DNA from: Solirubrobacterales bacterium
GTDB lineage: Bacteria; Actinomycetota; Thermoleophilia; Solirubrobacterales; 70-9
DNA length: 64,000 nucleotides
Direction of reading: 5' to 3'
NCBI GenBank assembly: GCA_020438355.1
Contig: JAGQUT010000002.1
Coordinates: forward strand, 1-64,000
Shown here: positions 53,312-61,934 of the stretch, piece after piece
How positions within the stretch are numbered: the first letter of the stretch is position 1
Layout of the letters: each line of letters opens with the position of its first letter
The notes under the pieces: generated by a model
Database searches by the model: none
The model's input: the letters and a program-made list of their open reading frames with translations, nothing else
Told to the model about the DNA's origin: nothing
Program-made: the position numbers and the translations under genes

Positions 53312-55630
53312 TCATTCTCCCGTCTCCACCTTCCAGCCACCCCCGCCTTCGCCGAGGATGATCGAGACCGTGCCGACCTGGTCGGTCCGCAGTACCGGGA
53401 CCGAGGCCTCCTTCAGGGCGGCGAGCACCGAGGGGACCGGATGTCCGTAGGTGTTGTCCTCGCCCACCGAGATCACGGCGAGGCGAGGGCCGGTCTCGCC
53501 CAGCAGGGAGGGCAGGCCCGCGTCCTCACTCCCGTGATGCGGCACCCGGAGCACATCGATGGGCCCGGGATGGAGCGGAACCGATTCTGCCTCGGCATCC
53601 GCGGTCATCAACATGCGAAATCCCCTCCATTCAAGCAGCGCCACCACCGATCGGAGATTCGACTCGGTCTCCGAGCCCGAAGCAGGCACCGGCCCTCCGT
53701 TGGCGGGAGGCCAGAGGATCTCGAGGTCCACATTCCCGACCTTCAGCGTCGTTCCGGCGGCTACCCTGACCAGTGTCGACCCGGCAGCACGCGCGCGGGA
53801 GACCAGCGCCGGCGGGGAGCGGTCGTAGAGGTAGCGGTCAACCCTGATCGAGTCGAACAGTTCGAAGAAGCCGCCATAGTGGTCGAGGTCGGGATGGGTG
53901 AGCAGCGCCGCGGCGAGGTGGTCCACCCCTGCCGACTCGAGGCCACCGACCAGGTCACCGTCGGGAGGCCCTCCGTCGATCAGCACGGGATCCCCCTCGT
54001 CCGGCCGGATCAGCGTTGCGTCACCCTGACCGATGTCCAGGACTTCCACCCTGGCTCCCCCGGGGGGCGGTTCGGCCAGATCGCGGCGACCACCACCGAC
54101 GAGGTCCGGCACCAGGAGGACCAGAGCGAGCAGGACCGCCAGCAGTGGCGGCGCCCACTTGCCGGGCCTTGGCGGGATCCCCGTCGATGGCCAGTAACGC
54201 AGCAGAAGGTAGGTGGCGGCACCGACCGCGAATGCCGAGATCGCCAGTCCCTCGTACCCGATGGAACCTGTTTCGATGACTGCCCAGTCGGGGCGGCCAA
54301 ACCACTCGGCAACCTGGGCGATCCAGGCCAGGAAGAGCGAGCCGGCAAGGTTGAATGGTGTGGCGAGCAGTGGGCTGAGCTGCCCCACGGCGATCGAGAT
54401 CATTCCGAACCACATCGCCGGGGCGACCGCCAGCATCGCAATCAGATTCGCGGGCAGGGTCGCGACCGGGAAACGCTCGAAGTGAAATGCGGTGAGCGGT
54501 GCCGTGGCCAGCGTTGCTGCCAGGGTCACGGCGATTCCTTCCGAGAGGAGTCGTCTCCAGCCTCCCTCTCCCAGTATTCGCTCCAGCCTCACCTGCAGGG
54601 GCCGGGCGATCAGCATGATGCCGATCACCGCACAGAAGCTGAGCTGCCAGCCGATGTCAGCCGTCGCCCTTGGGTCGAGGAGCAAGGTGATCATTGCCGC
54701 CAGGGCCAGTGCGTAGGCCCGGGAGGGTGCCCGGGTGGCGGCCAGGGCAGCCAGACTGGCCAGTCCCATCACCCCTGCGCGCTGGATCGAGGGACCGCCG
54801 CCGGCGAGAGGGATGTAGATCAGGATCAGGATCGCGACGGTCGCCAGCCTCGCTCCGGGGGCGAATCCGAGCAGCGACAGCATGGGCGTTGCGAGCAGTG
54901 CAAGCAACACGATGTTCTGGCCCGAGACGGCAAGCAGATGGCCGAGCCCGGAGCGCCGGAAGTCCTCGGTTGTCCGGTTGTCTATCCCCGTTTCGTCCCC
55001 GAGAACGAAGCCCTTCGATAATGCGGCTTCACGAGGTGGAACCGATTGATCCAGTGCCGCCGAGGCCGCGTTCCGCAGGCTGTCGATCCACCCGGCCAAT
55101 CCACCTCTGGCTAATCCGTTTGGCCTGATCGAGTCGGCGCGGAGGACCATCGAGATCCCGTCCCTCGCCAGATCTTCACGCAACCATTCCGGTGCGGGAT
55201 CAAGTTCCCCGCGTATCGCAAGCCCCAGACCCGGCTGCAGGTCCCGGACCTTGCCGGTCCGGAACTCCACGAGAACCCGCCCAGCTTCGCTGCCGAACTC
55301 GAATCGACTCACGGGCCCGGCTTCGCGGGCCGGTTCCAGCACGAAGCCCTCCAGTGAAGCCGGTCCGGGTGCGAGATCGAGGGCTGAATTCTCGATCGTC
55401 TGGATTCGGGCAGCCCCGGCCAGCAGTCCCGCGACGGCAGCTGACAGACCGAACAGCAGGAGCGCAGGACCTCGAAGCCGGGCGTGATTGATCAAGAGCA
55501 CGCCGACAAGCACGAGGCAGAGCAGGGGCCGGATCCAGTCGCTCCCCATGCCGGTCAGGAACGGTGAGGCGGCCAGTCCGGCCGCCCCGCCCGCAGCTAT
55601 GACCAGCCGCCAGTCGGCGGCCGGGTTCAT
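53312..55630 (-). CDS. comEC: ComEC/Rec2 DNA-uptake channel
   Basis: A 772-aa inner-membrane protein that passes single-stranded DNA into the cell during natural transformation. Two N-terminal helices are followed by the OB-like DUF4131 region. The competence core comes next (GLGHLLAVSGQNIVLLALL near 230 and about eight more helices), then a metallo-beta-lactamase-like domain from about 505 with DIGQGDATLI, LTHPDLDHYGG and VPHHGSEDAG. All parts seem intact. It overlaps comEA by 4 nt (ATGA). Confidence 0.95.
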   Translation of the reverse strand: MNPAADWRLVIAAGGAAGLAASPFLTGMGSDWIRPLLCLVLVGVLLINHARLRGPALLLFGLSAAVAGLLAGAARIQTIENSALDLAPGPASLEGFVLEPAREAGPVSRFEFGSEAGRVLVEFRTGKVRDLQPGLGLAIRGELDPAPEWLREDLARDGISMVLRADSIRPNGLARGGLAGWIDSLRNAASAALDQSVPPREAALSKGFVLGDETGIDNRTTEDFRRSGLGHLLAVSGQNIVLLALLATPMLSLLGFAPGARLATVAILILIYIPLAGGGPSIQRAGVMGLASLAALAATRAPSRAYALALAAMITLLLDPRATADIGWQLSFCAVIGIMLIARPLQVRLERILGEGGWRRLLSEGIAVTLAATLATAPLTAFHFERFPVATLPANLIAMLAVAPAMWFGMISIAVGQLSPLLATPFNLAGSLFLAWIAQVAEWFGRPDWAVIETGSIGYEGLAISAFAVGAATYLLLRYWPSTGIPPRPGKWAPPLLAVLLALVLLVPDLVGGGRRDLAEPPPGGARVEVLDIGQGDATLIRPDEGDPVLIDGGPPDGDLVGGLESAGVDHLAAALLTHPDLDHYGGFFELFDSIRVDRYLYDRSPPALVSRARAAGSTLVRVAAGTTLKVGNVDLEILWPPANGGPVPASGSETESNLRSVVALLEWRGFRMLMTADAEAESVPLHPGPIDVLRVPHHGSEDAGLPSLLGETGPRLAVISVGEDNTYGHPVPSVLAALKEASVPVLRTDQVGTVSIILGEGGGGWKVETGE

Positions 55631-56223
55631 GGAGCCAGGGCTGCCCGGAGGGACTCCATTGTGACCGGGCCGATGCCGCTGATCTGGTCGAGCTCATCTA
55701 TCGAGGAGAGACCACCCTGCGAGTTTCGGAACTCGACGATCTTCGCCGCGGTAACCGGGCCAATTCCGTCGATCTCCTCGAGTTGCTCAGTGGTTGCCGT
55801 GCCGAGACTGACGGGTGCGGTCCCGGCCCCCGAAGTGGTGGCCGCTCCGACCTGGACAGCCGACTCCCGCGAGGGAACCACTACCTGCTGGCCATCGGTC
55901 AGGGTCGCCGCCCGGTTGATCGAGCCGACCATCGCCGAGCGGGTTGCCCCGCCGGCCCGGGCGATCGCGTCGATGACCCGCTCACCCTGATCGAACCTGT
56001 AGACGCCCGGCTTGCGGACCGCGCCAGAGACATCAACCGTGAGCTTGCGCGAGGCCGCGCTGACGACGAAACCGTCTCCGGCTCCGGCACCTTTCGTTGC
56101 GCCCGCTTCCGAGTCGAAGACTGCGGACTCGGACTGCTCTCCCCTGATCGAGTTGAAGCCGACCAGGATCAGAACGGCTCCGATGACGAGGTAGACGACG
56201 AGTTGTCCATTGATGCGAGGCAT
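55627..56223 (-). CDS. comEA: ComEA-like DNA-binding competence protein
   Basis: The membrane-anchored DNA receptor for transformation. The 198-aa protein has one N-terminal membrane helix (VVYLVIGAVLILVGFNSI, about 9-26), an SLBB domain (about 63-117: VDVSGAVRKPGVYRFDQGERVIDAI, with internal breaks) and two C-terminal helix-hairpin-helix motifs (EEIDGIGPVTAAKIVEFR and DQISGIGPVTMESL). Domain order matches ComEA. Upstream is a 90-bp gap holding the leuS terminator. Confidence 0.94.
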   Translation of the reverse strand: MPRINGQLVVYLVIGAVLILVGFNSIRGEQSESAVFDSEAGATKGAGAGDGFVVSAASRKLTVDVSGAVRKPGVYRFDQGERVIDAIARAGGATRSAMVGSINRAATLTDGQQVVVPSRESAVQVGAATTSGAGTAPVSLGTATTEQLEEIDGIGPVTAAKIVEFRNSQGGLSSIDELDQISGIGPVTMESLRAALAP

Positions 56224-56288
56224 GGACCGAGCCTGCCACCGAAGGCCTCACGGGTGGCTCGACGGGCGCAACGATTCCGTTACATGCG

Positions 56289-56313
56289 GGGCTCATCGGC
56301 CCCGAGGGAGCCC
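56289..56313 (-). terminator. Terminator after leuS
   Basis: On the minus strand GGGCTC starts directly after the leuS stop and pairs with GAGCCC. An overlapping alternative stem, CGGGGC-CGATGA-GCCCCG, is also possible. No U-tract. Confidence 0.5.
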
Positions 56314-58815
56314 TCAGGAGGGCTTGACGACGAGGTTGACCAGCTTGCCCGGTACGACGATCTCCTTGACGATCGTCATTCCTTCCAGATGCCGGGCCAC
56401 GTTTTCGGCACTCTTCGCGGCAGAGAGAATTTCCGCTTCTTCTGCACCCTCGGGAACCTCGACACGGTCGCGGACCTTGCCACCAACCTGGACGACGATC
56501 GTCACCGTTTCGGATCTGAGCATGTCCGGATCGGCCTCGGGCCAACTGACTTCCCAGACCCTTTCCCCTGTGACCCTTTCAAAGACCTCTGATGCGAGGT
56601 GGGGAGCGAAAGGCTGGATCAGCGAAGCGGCCGTCGCGGTCGCGAAGCGCACGGCCTCCAGGCCATCTCCACCATCTCCAATGAGCTGGTCCTTGACCCG
56701 GTAGATCTCGTTGACCAGTTCCATCACCGCGGCGATAACGGTGTTGAACTGGAAGCCCCGGTTGAAGTCACCGGTCGCCTTGTCGATGGCCCAATGGGCC
56801 TTGGCACCAACCGCCCGGGCATCGCCTTCCAGGCCGGAAGGCAGCGTCGCTTCAGCGGCCGGAACCTGCTCGGCGAGCTCCTCACCCAGACGCCAGAGAC
56901 GGGACAGAAAACGGTGAACGCCTTCGACGCCCTCGTCGGTCCAGTCTCCCGAGCGCTCGGGTGGACCCATAAAGCAGACGTAGGTCCGGGCCGCGTCGGC
57001 CCCGTGGCGGGCCACGATCTCCGAAGGGCTGACCGTGTTGCCTTTCGACTTGGACATCTTCGCCCCGTCGCGGGTGATCATTCCCTGGGTGAAGAGGTTC
57101 GCGAAGGGCTCGACCACTCCCACGTGCCCCATGTCCCGGAGTGCCTTGGTAAAGAACCGTGCGTAAAGCAGGTGGAGAATTGCGTGTTCGACCCCGCCGA
57201 TGTACTGGTCGACCGGCATCCAGTGGTCGACAGCCTTGCGATCCCAGGCTGCCTCCTCGTTCCTGGCATCCAGGTAGCGCAGGAAGTACCAGGACGAGTC
57301 GACGAAAGTGTCCATCGTGTCCGTCTCGCGCTCGGCCTCTCCCCCGCAGGACGGGCAGGTCGTGCTGACCCAGTCGGTGGCTGCGGCCAGCGGGCTCTTG
57401 CCCTTGGGGGCATAGTCGTCGATGTCCGGGAGACGGACCGGGAGCTGCTCCTCGGGCACCGGAACCATCCCGCACTGATCGCAGTAGACGATCGGGATCG
57501 GTGCCCCCCAGTAGCGCTGCCTGGAGACCAGCCAGTCCCGGAGGCGGAAGTTGACCGATGAGTCTCCCCGGCCCTCGAGCTTCAGCCAGTCGACTATCTC
57601 GGAGTAGGCCTCCCGGTTGTTCATGCCGTCGAAACGGCCGGAGCCGGTCATCGGCCCGTCCCCTGTGAACGGCAGGCCTTCCTCGTCGCCACCTTCTTCC
57701 GGCTCACCCTCGATGACCCGCTTGACTGGAAGGTCGAAAACCCGGGCGAACTCGTAGTCACGCTGGTCGTGGCCGGGCACGGCCATGATCGCCCCGGTGC
57801 CGTAGTCCATCAGCACGTAGTCGGCGACGAACATCGGGATCTCTTCGCCATTGACCGGGTTGGTGACCGTCCTTCCGAGCGGCACCCCGGTCTTCGGCCG
57901 GCCTTCATCCCCCCGTTCCGCGACCGACTCGCGGGCGACGCCGTTCACGTACTCGCGAACTTCTTCCTCTACTTCGGTTCCCTCGATAAGCCGGTCGAGT
58001 TCGGGATGCTCTGGAGCCATCACGAAGAAGGTCGCGCCGAACAGGGTGTCGGGCCGTGTGGTGAAAACCGGGAAGTCGATGTTCGCCGACTCGCAGCGGA
58101 AGGTGACCTCCGCCCCCTCCGAGCGGCCGATCCAGTTCTTCTGCATCGTGATCACGTGGGGCGGCCACGACTCGAGCTCGTCAAAGTCATCGAGCAACTG
58201 CTGGGCGTACTCGGTCGTCTTGAAGAACCACTGACGGAGGTTCCGGGTCTCGACCTGGGTACCGCATCTCTCGCAGCGCCCGTCGACGACCTGTTCGTTG
58301 GCGAGCACCGTCGCGTCCTTGGGGCACCACTGGACCGGGGCCTGGGTCCGGTAGGCGAGGCCGCGCTCGAAGAGCTGGAGGAAGATCCACTGGGTCCAGC
58401 GGTAGTACTCCGGGGTGTGGGTGGCGAGTTCCCGGGACCAGTCGATCGAGACGCCCCAGTCGGCGAATTGCCGGTGGAATGACTCGATCGAGCGTTCGGT
58501 GGCGACACGCGGCGGCTCGCCGGTCTTTATCGCGTTGTTCTCGGCCGGAAGTCCGAAGGAGTCGAAGCCCATCGGGTGGATCACTTCGAAGCCGTTTCTA
58601 CGCCGGAAGTGCGCGATCGCGTCGCCTAGCGAGTAGCACTTCAGGTGCCCGACATGGGGCTCGCCGGAGGGGTACGGAAGCATCTCGAGGACGTAGCTCT
58701 TGGGCTTGGCAGGATCGAAACCTTCGTCACCGGGATTGGGCACCTGCCAGGTGCCTTCTTCTTCCCAGACCTGCTGCCATTTGCCCTCGATCACCCGGGG
58801 CTCGTACCGATTCAT
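56314..58815 (-). CDS. leuS: Leucyl-tRNA synthetase
   Basis: It charges tRNA-Leu. At 833 aa it is full length for the bacterial form. The HIGH-equivalent PYPSGEPHVGH lies near 47-57 and zinc-knuckle cysteines in CPKD and CERCGTQ. The CP1 editing domain is in the middle, with the second knuckle CPSCGGEAE near 490. KMSKSKGN lies near 600, and the anticodon-binding and C-terminal domains end in VVPGKLVNLVVK. The ATG follows TAGACT by 8 nt. No T-box leader fits the 98-bp upstream gap. Confidence 0.97.
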   Translation of the reverse strand: MNRYEPRVIEGKWQQVWEEEGTWQVPNPGDEGFDPAKPKSYVLEMLPYPSGEPHVGHLKCYSLGDAIAHFRRRNGFEVIHPMGFDSFGLPAENNAIKTGEPPRVATERSIESFHRQFADWGVSIDWSRELATHTPEYYRWTQWIFLQLFERGLAYRTQAPVQWCPKDATVLANEQVVDGRCERCGTQVETRNLRQWFFKTTEYAQQLLDDFDELESWPPHVITMQKNWIGRSEGAEVTFRCESANIDFPVFTTRPDTLFGATFFVMAPEHPELDRLIEGTEVEEEVREYVNGVARESVAERGDEGRPKTGVPLGRTVTNPVNGEEIPMFVADYVLMDYGTGAIMAVPGHDQRDYEFARVFDLPVKRVIEGEPEEGGDEEGLPFTGDGPMTGSGRFDGMNNREAYSEIVDWLKLEGRGDSSVNFRLRDWLVSRQRYWGAPIPIVYCDQCGMVPVPEEQLPVRLPDIDDYAPKGKSPLAAATDWVSTTCPSCGGEAERETDTMDTFVDSSWYFLRYLDARNEEAAWDRKAVDHWMPVDQYIGGVEHAILHLLYARFFTKALRDMGHVGVVEPFANLFTQGMITRDGAKMSKSKGNTVSPSEIVARHGADAARTYVCFMGPPERSGDWTDEGVEGVHRFLSRLWRLGEELAEQVPAAEATLPSGLEGDARAVGAKAHWAIDKATGDFNRGFQFNTVIAAVMELVNEIYRVKDQLIGDGGDGLEAVRFATATAASLIQPFAPHLASEVFERVTGERVWEVSWPEADPDMLRSETVTIVVQVGGKVRDRVEVPEGAEEAEILSAAKSAENVARHLEGMTIVKEIVVPGKLVNLVVKPS

Positions 58816-58823
58816 CGGCGCTC

Positions 58824-58829
58824 AGTCTA
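58824..58829 (-). promoter_or_regulatory. -10 element of leuS
   Basis: TAGACT followed by 8 nt and ATG at 58815. Confidence 0.55.
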
Positions 58830-58832
58830 TTT

Positions 58833-58858
58833 CGCGGCCAAAATCGACGGAGGCCGCG
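58833..58858. promoter_or_regulatory. Inverted repeat upstream of leuS
   Basis: CGCGGCC and GGCCGCG (7 bp, perfect) with a 12-nt loop, directly behind the leuS -10 hexamer where a -35 contact or operator would lie. Confidence 0.4.
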
Positions 58859-58867
58859 TCGAAATGA

Positions 58868-58896
58868 CGAAAGTCAGCGATAATCGCTCACTTTCG
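58868..58896 (-). terminator. Hairpin after the VOC dioxygenase gene
   Basis: CGAAAGT-C-AGCGAT and ATCGCT-C-ACTTTCG flank a single central A, giving 13 pairs with one C-C mismatch. It starts about 18 nt past the stop codon at 58914. A DNA operator is the alternative. Confidence 0.5.
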
Positions 58897-58913
58897 GCAT
58901 CTCGGAGGTCGAT

Positions 58914-59906
58914 CTAAGGTCGCCACTGGGTGATGTCGGGAATCGGGCGAAGGTTGGGCTCGACCTGCTCGCGAACCGACTCGAAGTCGGGAGGAAGCGA
59001 AAGCCTCTCCCCCAGGTGTTCGGGATCCTCGTCCGTTGCGAAGCCGGGGCCTATGGTCGCCAGTTCGAAGAGGATTCCGCCCGGTTCGCGGAAGTAGAGC
59101 GCCTTGAAGTAGAAGCGGTCGATGACCGGAGTGATGTAGAGGCCGGTGGAGGCGACCTTCTCCCGCCAGGCGGCGTGCTGATCCATCGGCGATGCCCAGG
59201 CGATGTGATGGACCGTTCCGGCTCCCGGCACCGCCCGTTCGGCCGGCGGCTCATCGAGGATGTAGATGCCGTTCCTGGCTTCGAATACGTCCCCCGGCTC
59301 GCCCGCCAGATGCCAATGGTCGTTGCCTTCGTCGGTGAATCCCAGCACGAGTTCCAGCACCTGTCTGGTGACCGGTGGGTTGCCCGAGAACGCGCGGGCA
59401 CCATGGAAACCCTGAATCGCATGCTCGGCCGGGACTTCGCTGTGAGCCGGGACGAGGGGCTGGTCAGGGCCGTCGTAGACGAGAATCTCGTGAGTCAGTC
59501 CTTCGGGATCCTGGAACATCAGGGTGTCCCCGTCGCCAGTGGGTCCGACGCCGTAGAACCCGGCCCCTTCCTCGCTGCTTCGCCTGGTCTCTACTCCGGC
59601 CGCTCCCAGGCGCTCGGCCCAGTAGTCGAGCGATTCGGACGAGCCGACCCGCCAGAGGATGCGGTGGATCATGCCCGCTCCGGCTCTTCCCTCGCGGGAG
59701 CCCGGGTACTCGAAGAAGGTCAGGTCGAAGCCGGCGCTGCCCTTCTCGTCTCCGTAAAAGAGGTGGTAGACCGAGGGGTCGTCCTGGTTCACGGTCTTCT
59801 TCACGAGCCGCATGCCCATCAGGCCTGCGTAGAACTCGACGTTTCCGGGCGCATCACCGGTTATGCAGCTGATGTGATGAACGCCGTTGAGATTCAGATC
59901 GGTCAT
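58914..59906 (-). CDS. VOC-family ring-cleaving dioxygenase (MhqO-like)
   Basis: A 330-aa protein with two vicinal-oxygen-chelate modules. The first (about 8-150) begins GVHHISCITGDAPGNVEFYAGLMGMRLVKKTVNQDD. The second (about 160-290) has GFHGARAFSGN and GTVHHIAWASP. Metal ligands are His in HHI repeats and Glu in GGILFELAT. This layout matches hydroquinone-type dioxygenases such as MhqO, which detoxify quinones, but the substrate is not shown by sequence. It is divergent from the SRPBCC gene with a shared 51-bp control region. Confidence 0.85.
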   Translation of the reverse strand: MTDLNLNGVHHISCITGDAPGNVEFYAGLMGMRLVKKTVNQDDPSVYHLFYGDEKGSAGFDLTFFEYPGSREGRAGAGMIHRILWRVGSSESLDYWAERLGAAGVETRRSSEEGAGFYGVGPTGDGDTLMFQDPEGLTHEILVYDGPDQPLVPAHSEVPAEHAIQGFHGARAFSGNPPVTRQVLELVLGFTDEGNDHWHLAGEPGDVFEARNGIYILDEPPAERAVPGAGTVHHIAWASPMDQHAAWREKVASTGLYITPVIDRFYFKALYFREPGGILFELATIGPGFATDEDPEHLGERLSLPPDFESVREQVEPNLRPIPDITQWRP

Positions 59907-59913
59907 GAACCCA

Positions 59914-59919
59914 AGGGTA
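59914..59919 (-). promoter_or_regulatory. -10 element of the VOC gene
   Basis: TACCCT followed by 7 nt and ATG at 59906. Confidence 0.55.
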
Positions 59920-59938
59920 CCCGGGTGACATCACCGGG
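59920..59938. promoter_or_regulatory. Operator-like palindrome between divergent genes
   Basis: CCCGGGTGA-CA-TCACCGGG, symmetric apart from one extra G in the left arm, lies exactly between the two -10 elements of the VOC and SRPBCC genes. Confidence 0.45.
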
Positions 59939-59944
59939 CCGGGA

Positions 59945-59950
59945 TAGCAT
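59945..59950 (+). promoter_or_regulatory. -10 element of the SRPBCC gene
   Basis: TAGCAT followed by 7 nt and ATG at 59958. Confidence 0.55.
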
Positions 59951-59957
59951 CCATCAC

Positions 59958-60404
59958 ATGGGAATTCTTGAAGCCTCACGCACCGTGGAGATCAACGCAG
60001 ACAAGTCGACCTGTTACGCGATCATTTCCGACCTGCCGAAAACGCCGGAGTGGCAGGAGTCGATGATTTCCATCGACGTACTCGAGACCCATTCGGACGG
60101 GCTCGCGTCCCTGGTGGAAATCAGGTCGGACGGCAAGGTCAAGGAGATCACTTCCCGCATCTCGTTCGAGTATCAGCCCGAGGATGGAATGACCTGGGAG
60201 CAGCAGAAGGGTGACCTGAAGTGGCTCAAGGGAAGCTGGGCCCTCGAGGAGCTCGGCAGCGGCCTGACCAAGGCGACTTACGCGCTGAAAGCCGACACCG
60301 GCAGGATGCTCGGGTTGCTGGTCAAGGGCCCGGTCCAGGACAAGCTGAAGGAGTGGTTGACCAAGGACGCCGCCGAGGGCCTGAAGGCCCGCGCCGAGTC
60401 CTGA
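59958..60404 (+). CDS. SRPBCC (START-like) family protein
   Basis: A 148-aa helix-grip protein of the polyketide cyclase/START-like type. It opens GILEASRTVEINADKSTCYAIISDLPKTPEWQ with breaks, the usual first strand, helix and D-x-x-x-x-P-x-W segment. Strands with WEQQKGDLKWLKGSW and a C-terminal helix (DKLKEWLTKDAAEGLKARAES) follow. Such proteins bind hydrophobic ligands; the ligand here is unknown. The frame is open much further upstream (to 59016), but that part is antisense to the VOC gene. Confidence 0.87.
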   Translation: MGILEASRTVEINADKSTCYAIISDLPKTPEWQESMISIDVLETHSDGLASLVEIRSDGKVKEITSRISFEYQPEDGMTWEQQKGDLKWLKGSWALEELGSGLTKATYALKADTGRMLGLLVKGPVQDKLKEWLTKDAAEGLKARAES

Positions 60405-60422
60405 GGCACTGCCAGACGGTTT

Positions 60423-61412
60423 TCAGGCGGCCGGAATCTGCTGCGTGATGCAGTGGATTCCGCCGCCACCCAGGGCCAGCGTCCGCCCGTCGATTCCGAT
60501 CGCTTCGCGATCCGGGTAAAGGCGGCCGAGCAGTTCGAGAGCCTGCGCGTCCATGTCCGGGTCGACGCCGCTAACCGGCACGATCAGGGCTCCGTTGGCG
60601 ATGTAGAAGTTCGTGTAGGGCACGACGATCGGCTCGCCATCCCGTTCGATCCTCGGGAGCAGGTCCAGCTCTACCACCTCGATACCCGCATCGGTGAGTA
60701 GCTGGAGATTCCTCTGAGCGTTCTCGAAGTTGGGATCTCCCTCGGGTGCGCTCTGGAGAAGGACCTTCCCCGGGTCGATGAAGGCGCAGATGTTGTCGAC
60801 GTGGCCGTCGGTGTCCCCGTCCTCGACCAGCCCCTGCTCTAGCCAGACGAGCTCCGATACGCCAAGCCTGGACTTCAGTTCTGCGCCAATCGACTCCCGG
60901 TCCAGCCCGGGGTTGCGAGTCGGGTCAAGCAGGCACTGCTCGGTTGTGACCAGGGTTCCTTCCCCGTTGACCGCAATCGATCCGCCTTCAAGAACCAGAT
61001 CGGAAGGGATCCGCTCGATACCGAGGTGATCGAGCACCACGGAAGCAACGGCGGCATCGTTGTCATATGGCAGGAACGCCTCACCCCAGGAGTTGAAGAC
61101 GAAGTCAACCCCGGCGCGACGTCCGTCACCGGTGACGATGATCGGGCCGGAATCCCGCAGCCACGAGTCGTCGATCGGGGCGCTGAGCACTTCCACGTTG
61201 CCTCCCGGAAGCCGGCTGCGCGCGCTGTCGGCCTGTGACGGGTCGGCGACGACCAACACCGGCTCGAACTCGGAAATGGCAGCGATCACTTCTGTGTGGC
61301 TGTCACGCGCGTCCTCGATCGTCGTGCCGCGCCAGGTTTCGTCACGCTGCGGCCAGGCAACCAGGGTCATCTCGTGTGGCGCCCACTCGGCGGGCATGTG
61401 GAGATCGCTCAT
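60423..61412 (-). CDS. aguA: Agmatine deiminase
   Basis: This enzyme hydrolyses agmatine to N-carbamoylputrescine in polyamine synthesis or agmatine use. The 329-aa porphyromonas-type peptidyl-arginine-deiminase fold has MPAEWAPHEMTLVAWP, DDSWLRDSGPIIV, LEGGSIAVNGEGTLVTTEQCLL, EDGDTDGHVDNICAFI and the catalytic Cys321 in GGGGIHCITQQ. All active-site motifs are present. No carbamoylputrescine amidase gene is adjacent, so the pathway partner lies elsewhere. The gene is convergent with the SRPBCC gene. Confidence 0.94.
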   Translation of the reverse strand: MSDLHMPAEWAPHEMTLVAWPQRDETWRGTTIEDARDSHTEVIAAISEFEPVLVVADPSQADSARSRLPGGNVEVLSAPIDDSWLRDSGPIIVTGDGRRAGVDFVFNSWGEAFLPYDNDAAVASVVLDHLGIERIPSDLVLEGGSIAVNGEGTLVTTEQCLLDPTRNPGLDRESIGAELKSRLGVSELVWLEQGLVEDGDTDGHVDNICAFIDPGKVLLQSAPEGDPNFENAQRNLQLLTDAGIEVVELDLLPRIERDGEPIVVPYTNFYIANGALIVPVSGVDPDMDAQALELLGRLYPDREAIGIDGRTLALGGGGIHCITQQIPAA

Positions 61413-61418
61413 TGGCCG

Positions 61419-61424
61419 AGTCTA
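61419..61424 (-). promoter_or_regulatory. -10 element of aguA
   Basis: TAGACT followed by CGGCCA and ATG at 61412, 26 bp beyond the tRNA-Ala 3' end. Confidence 0.6.
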
Positions 61425-61449
61425 ATCGGCCAGCGTGATCTACATGAGA

Positions 61450-61522
61450 TGGAGCTGAGGGGGATCGAACCCCTGACCTCCGCCATGCCATGGCGGCGCT
61501 CTTCCAGCTGAGCTACAGCCCC
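61450..61522 (-). tRNA. tRNA-Ala (anticodon GGC)
   Basis: The full cloverleaf is visible. The acceptor GGGGCTG/CAGCTCC contains the G3-U70 pair that identifies alanine tRNAs. The D arm is GCTC...GAGC, and the anticodon stem CCGCC/GGCGG has loop ATGGCAT giving anticodon GGC. The T arm is AGGGG-TTCGATC-CCCCT, and the discriminator is A73. CCA is not encoded. It reads GCC and GCU codons. Confidence 0.97.
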
Positions 61523-61547
61523 GAAGGGACGAGGAATCTTACCGGGA

Positions 61548-61934
61548 TCAGGCGGCTGAGGCAGACTTGCCGGATGGCTGATCGAGCTCTAGCTCGACCC
61601 TGGGGGCCTCGTGCCAGAGGTCCTCGAGGTCGTAGCGCTCCCGCGCTTCCTCGGTGAAGACATGGAGCACGCAATCGAGATAGTCCAGGACGGTCCAGCC
61701 CACATCTCCGGACCGGTCGGGATTGACCGGCAGCAGGGACCGGTCGTGCTTCAGGCGCAGGTGGACCTCCTCGGCGATTGCCTCGGCCTGCCGTTCGTTG
61801 CGGGCCGTGCAGATGACGAGGTAATCGGTGTAGGTGACCAGCTCGCGCATGTCGAGACAGACGATGTCTTCGCCGAGCTTCTCATCCACCAGCCGGGCTA
61901 TGTCCCGGCTCAGGTCTTCACTGCTTGCTGCCAT
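61548..61934 (-). CDS. rsfS: Ribosomal silencing factor RsfS
   Basis: It binds ribosomal protein L14 (uL14) and blocks subunit joining when nutrients are scarce. The protein is 128 aa from the ATG at 61934, which has GAGGAG 4 nt upstream; an ATG 12 nt earlier is less likely. Family motifs include DIVCLDMRELVTYTDYLVICTARNERQAEAIA (with breaks), WTVLDYLDCVLHVFTEEARERYDLEDLW. It overlaps nadD by 17 nt, the usual nadD-rsfS pairing. Confidence 0.95.
   Translation of the reverse strand: MAASSEDLSRDIARLVDEKLGEDIVCLDMRELVTYTDYLVICTARNERQAEAIAEEVHLRLKHDRSLLPVNPDRSGDVGWTVLDYLDCVLHVFTEEARERYDLEDLWHEAPRVELELDQPSGKSASAA

Noticed and set aside
53441-55021. Plus-strand open frame of 526 codons opposite comEC
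   Set aside because: It is antisense to conserved ComEC domains with hydrophilic, repetitive composition and no start signal.
58816-58913. Possible T-box riboswitch before leuS
   Set aside because: The gap is only 98 bp, the predicted message starts at the start codon, and no T-box consensus or specifier loop is visible.
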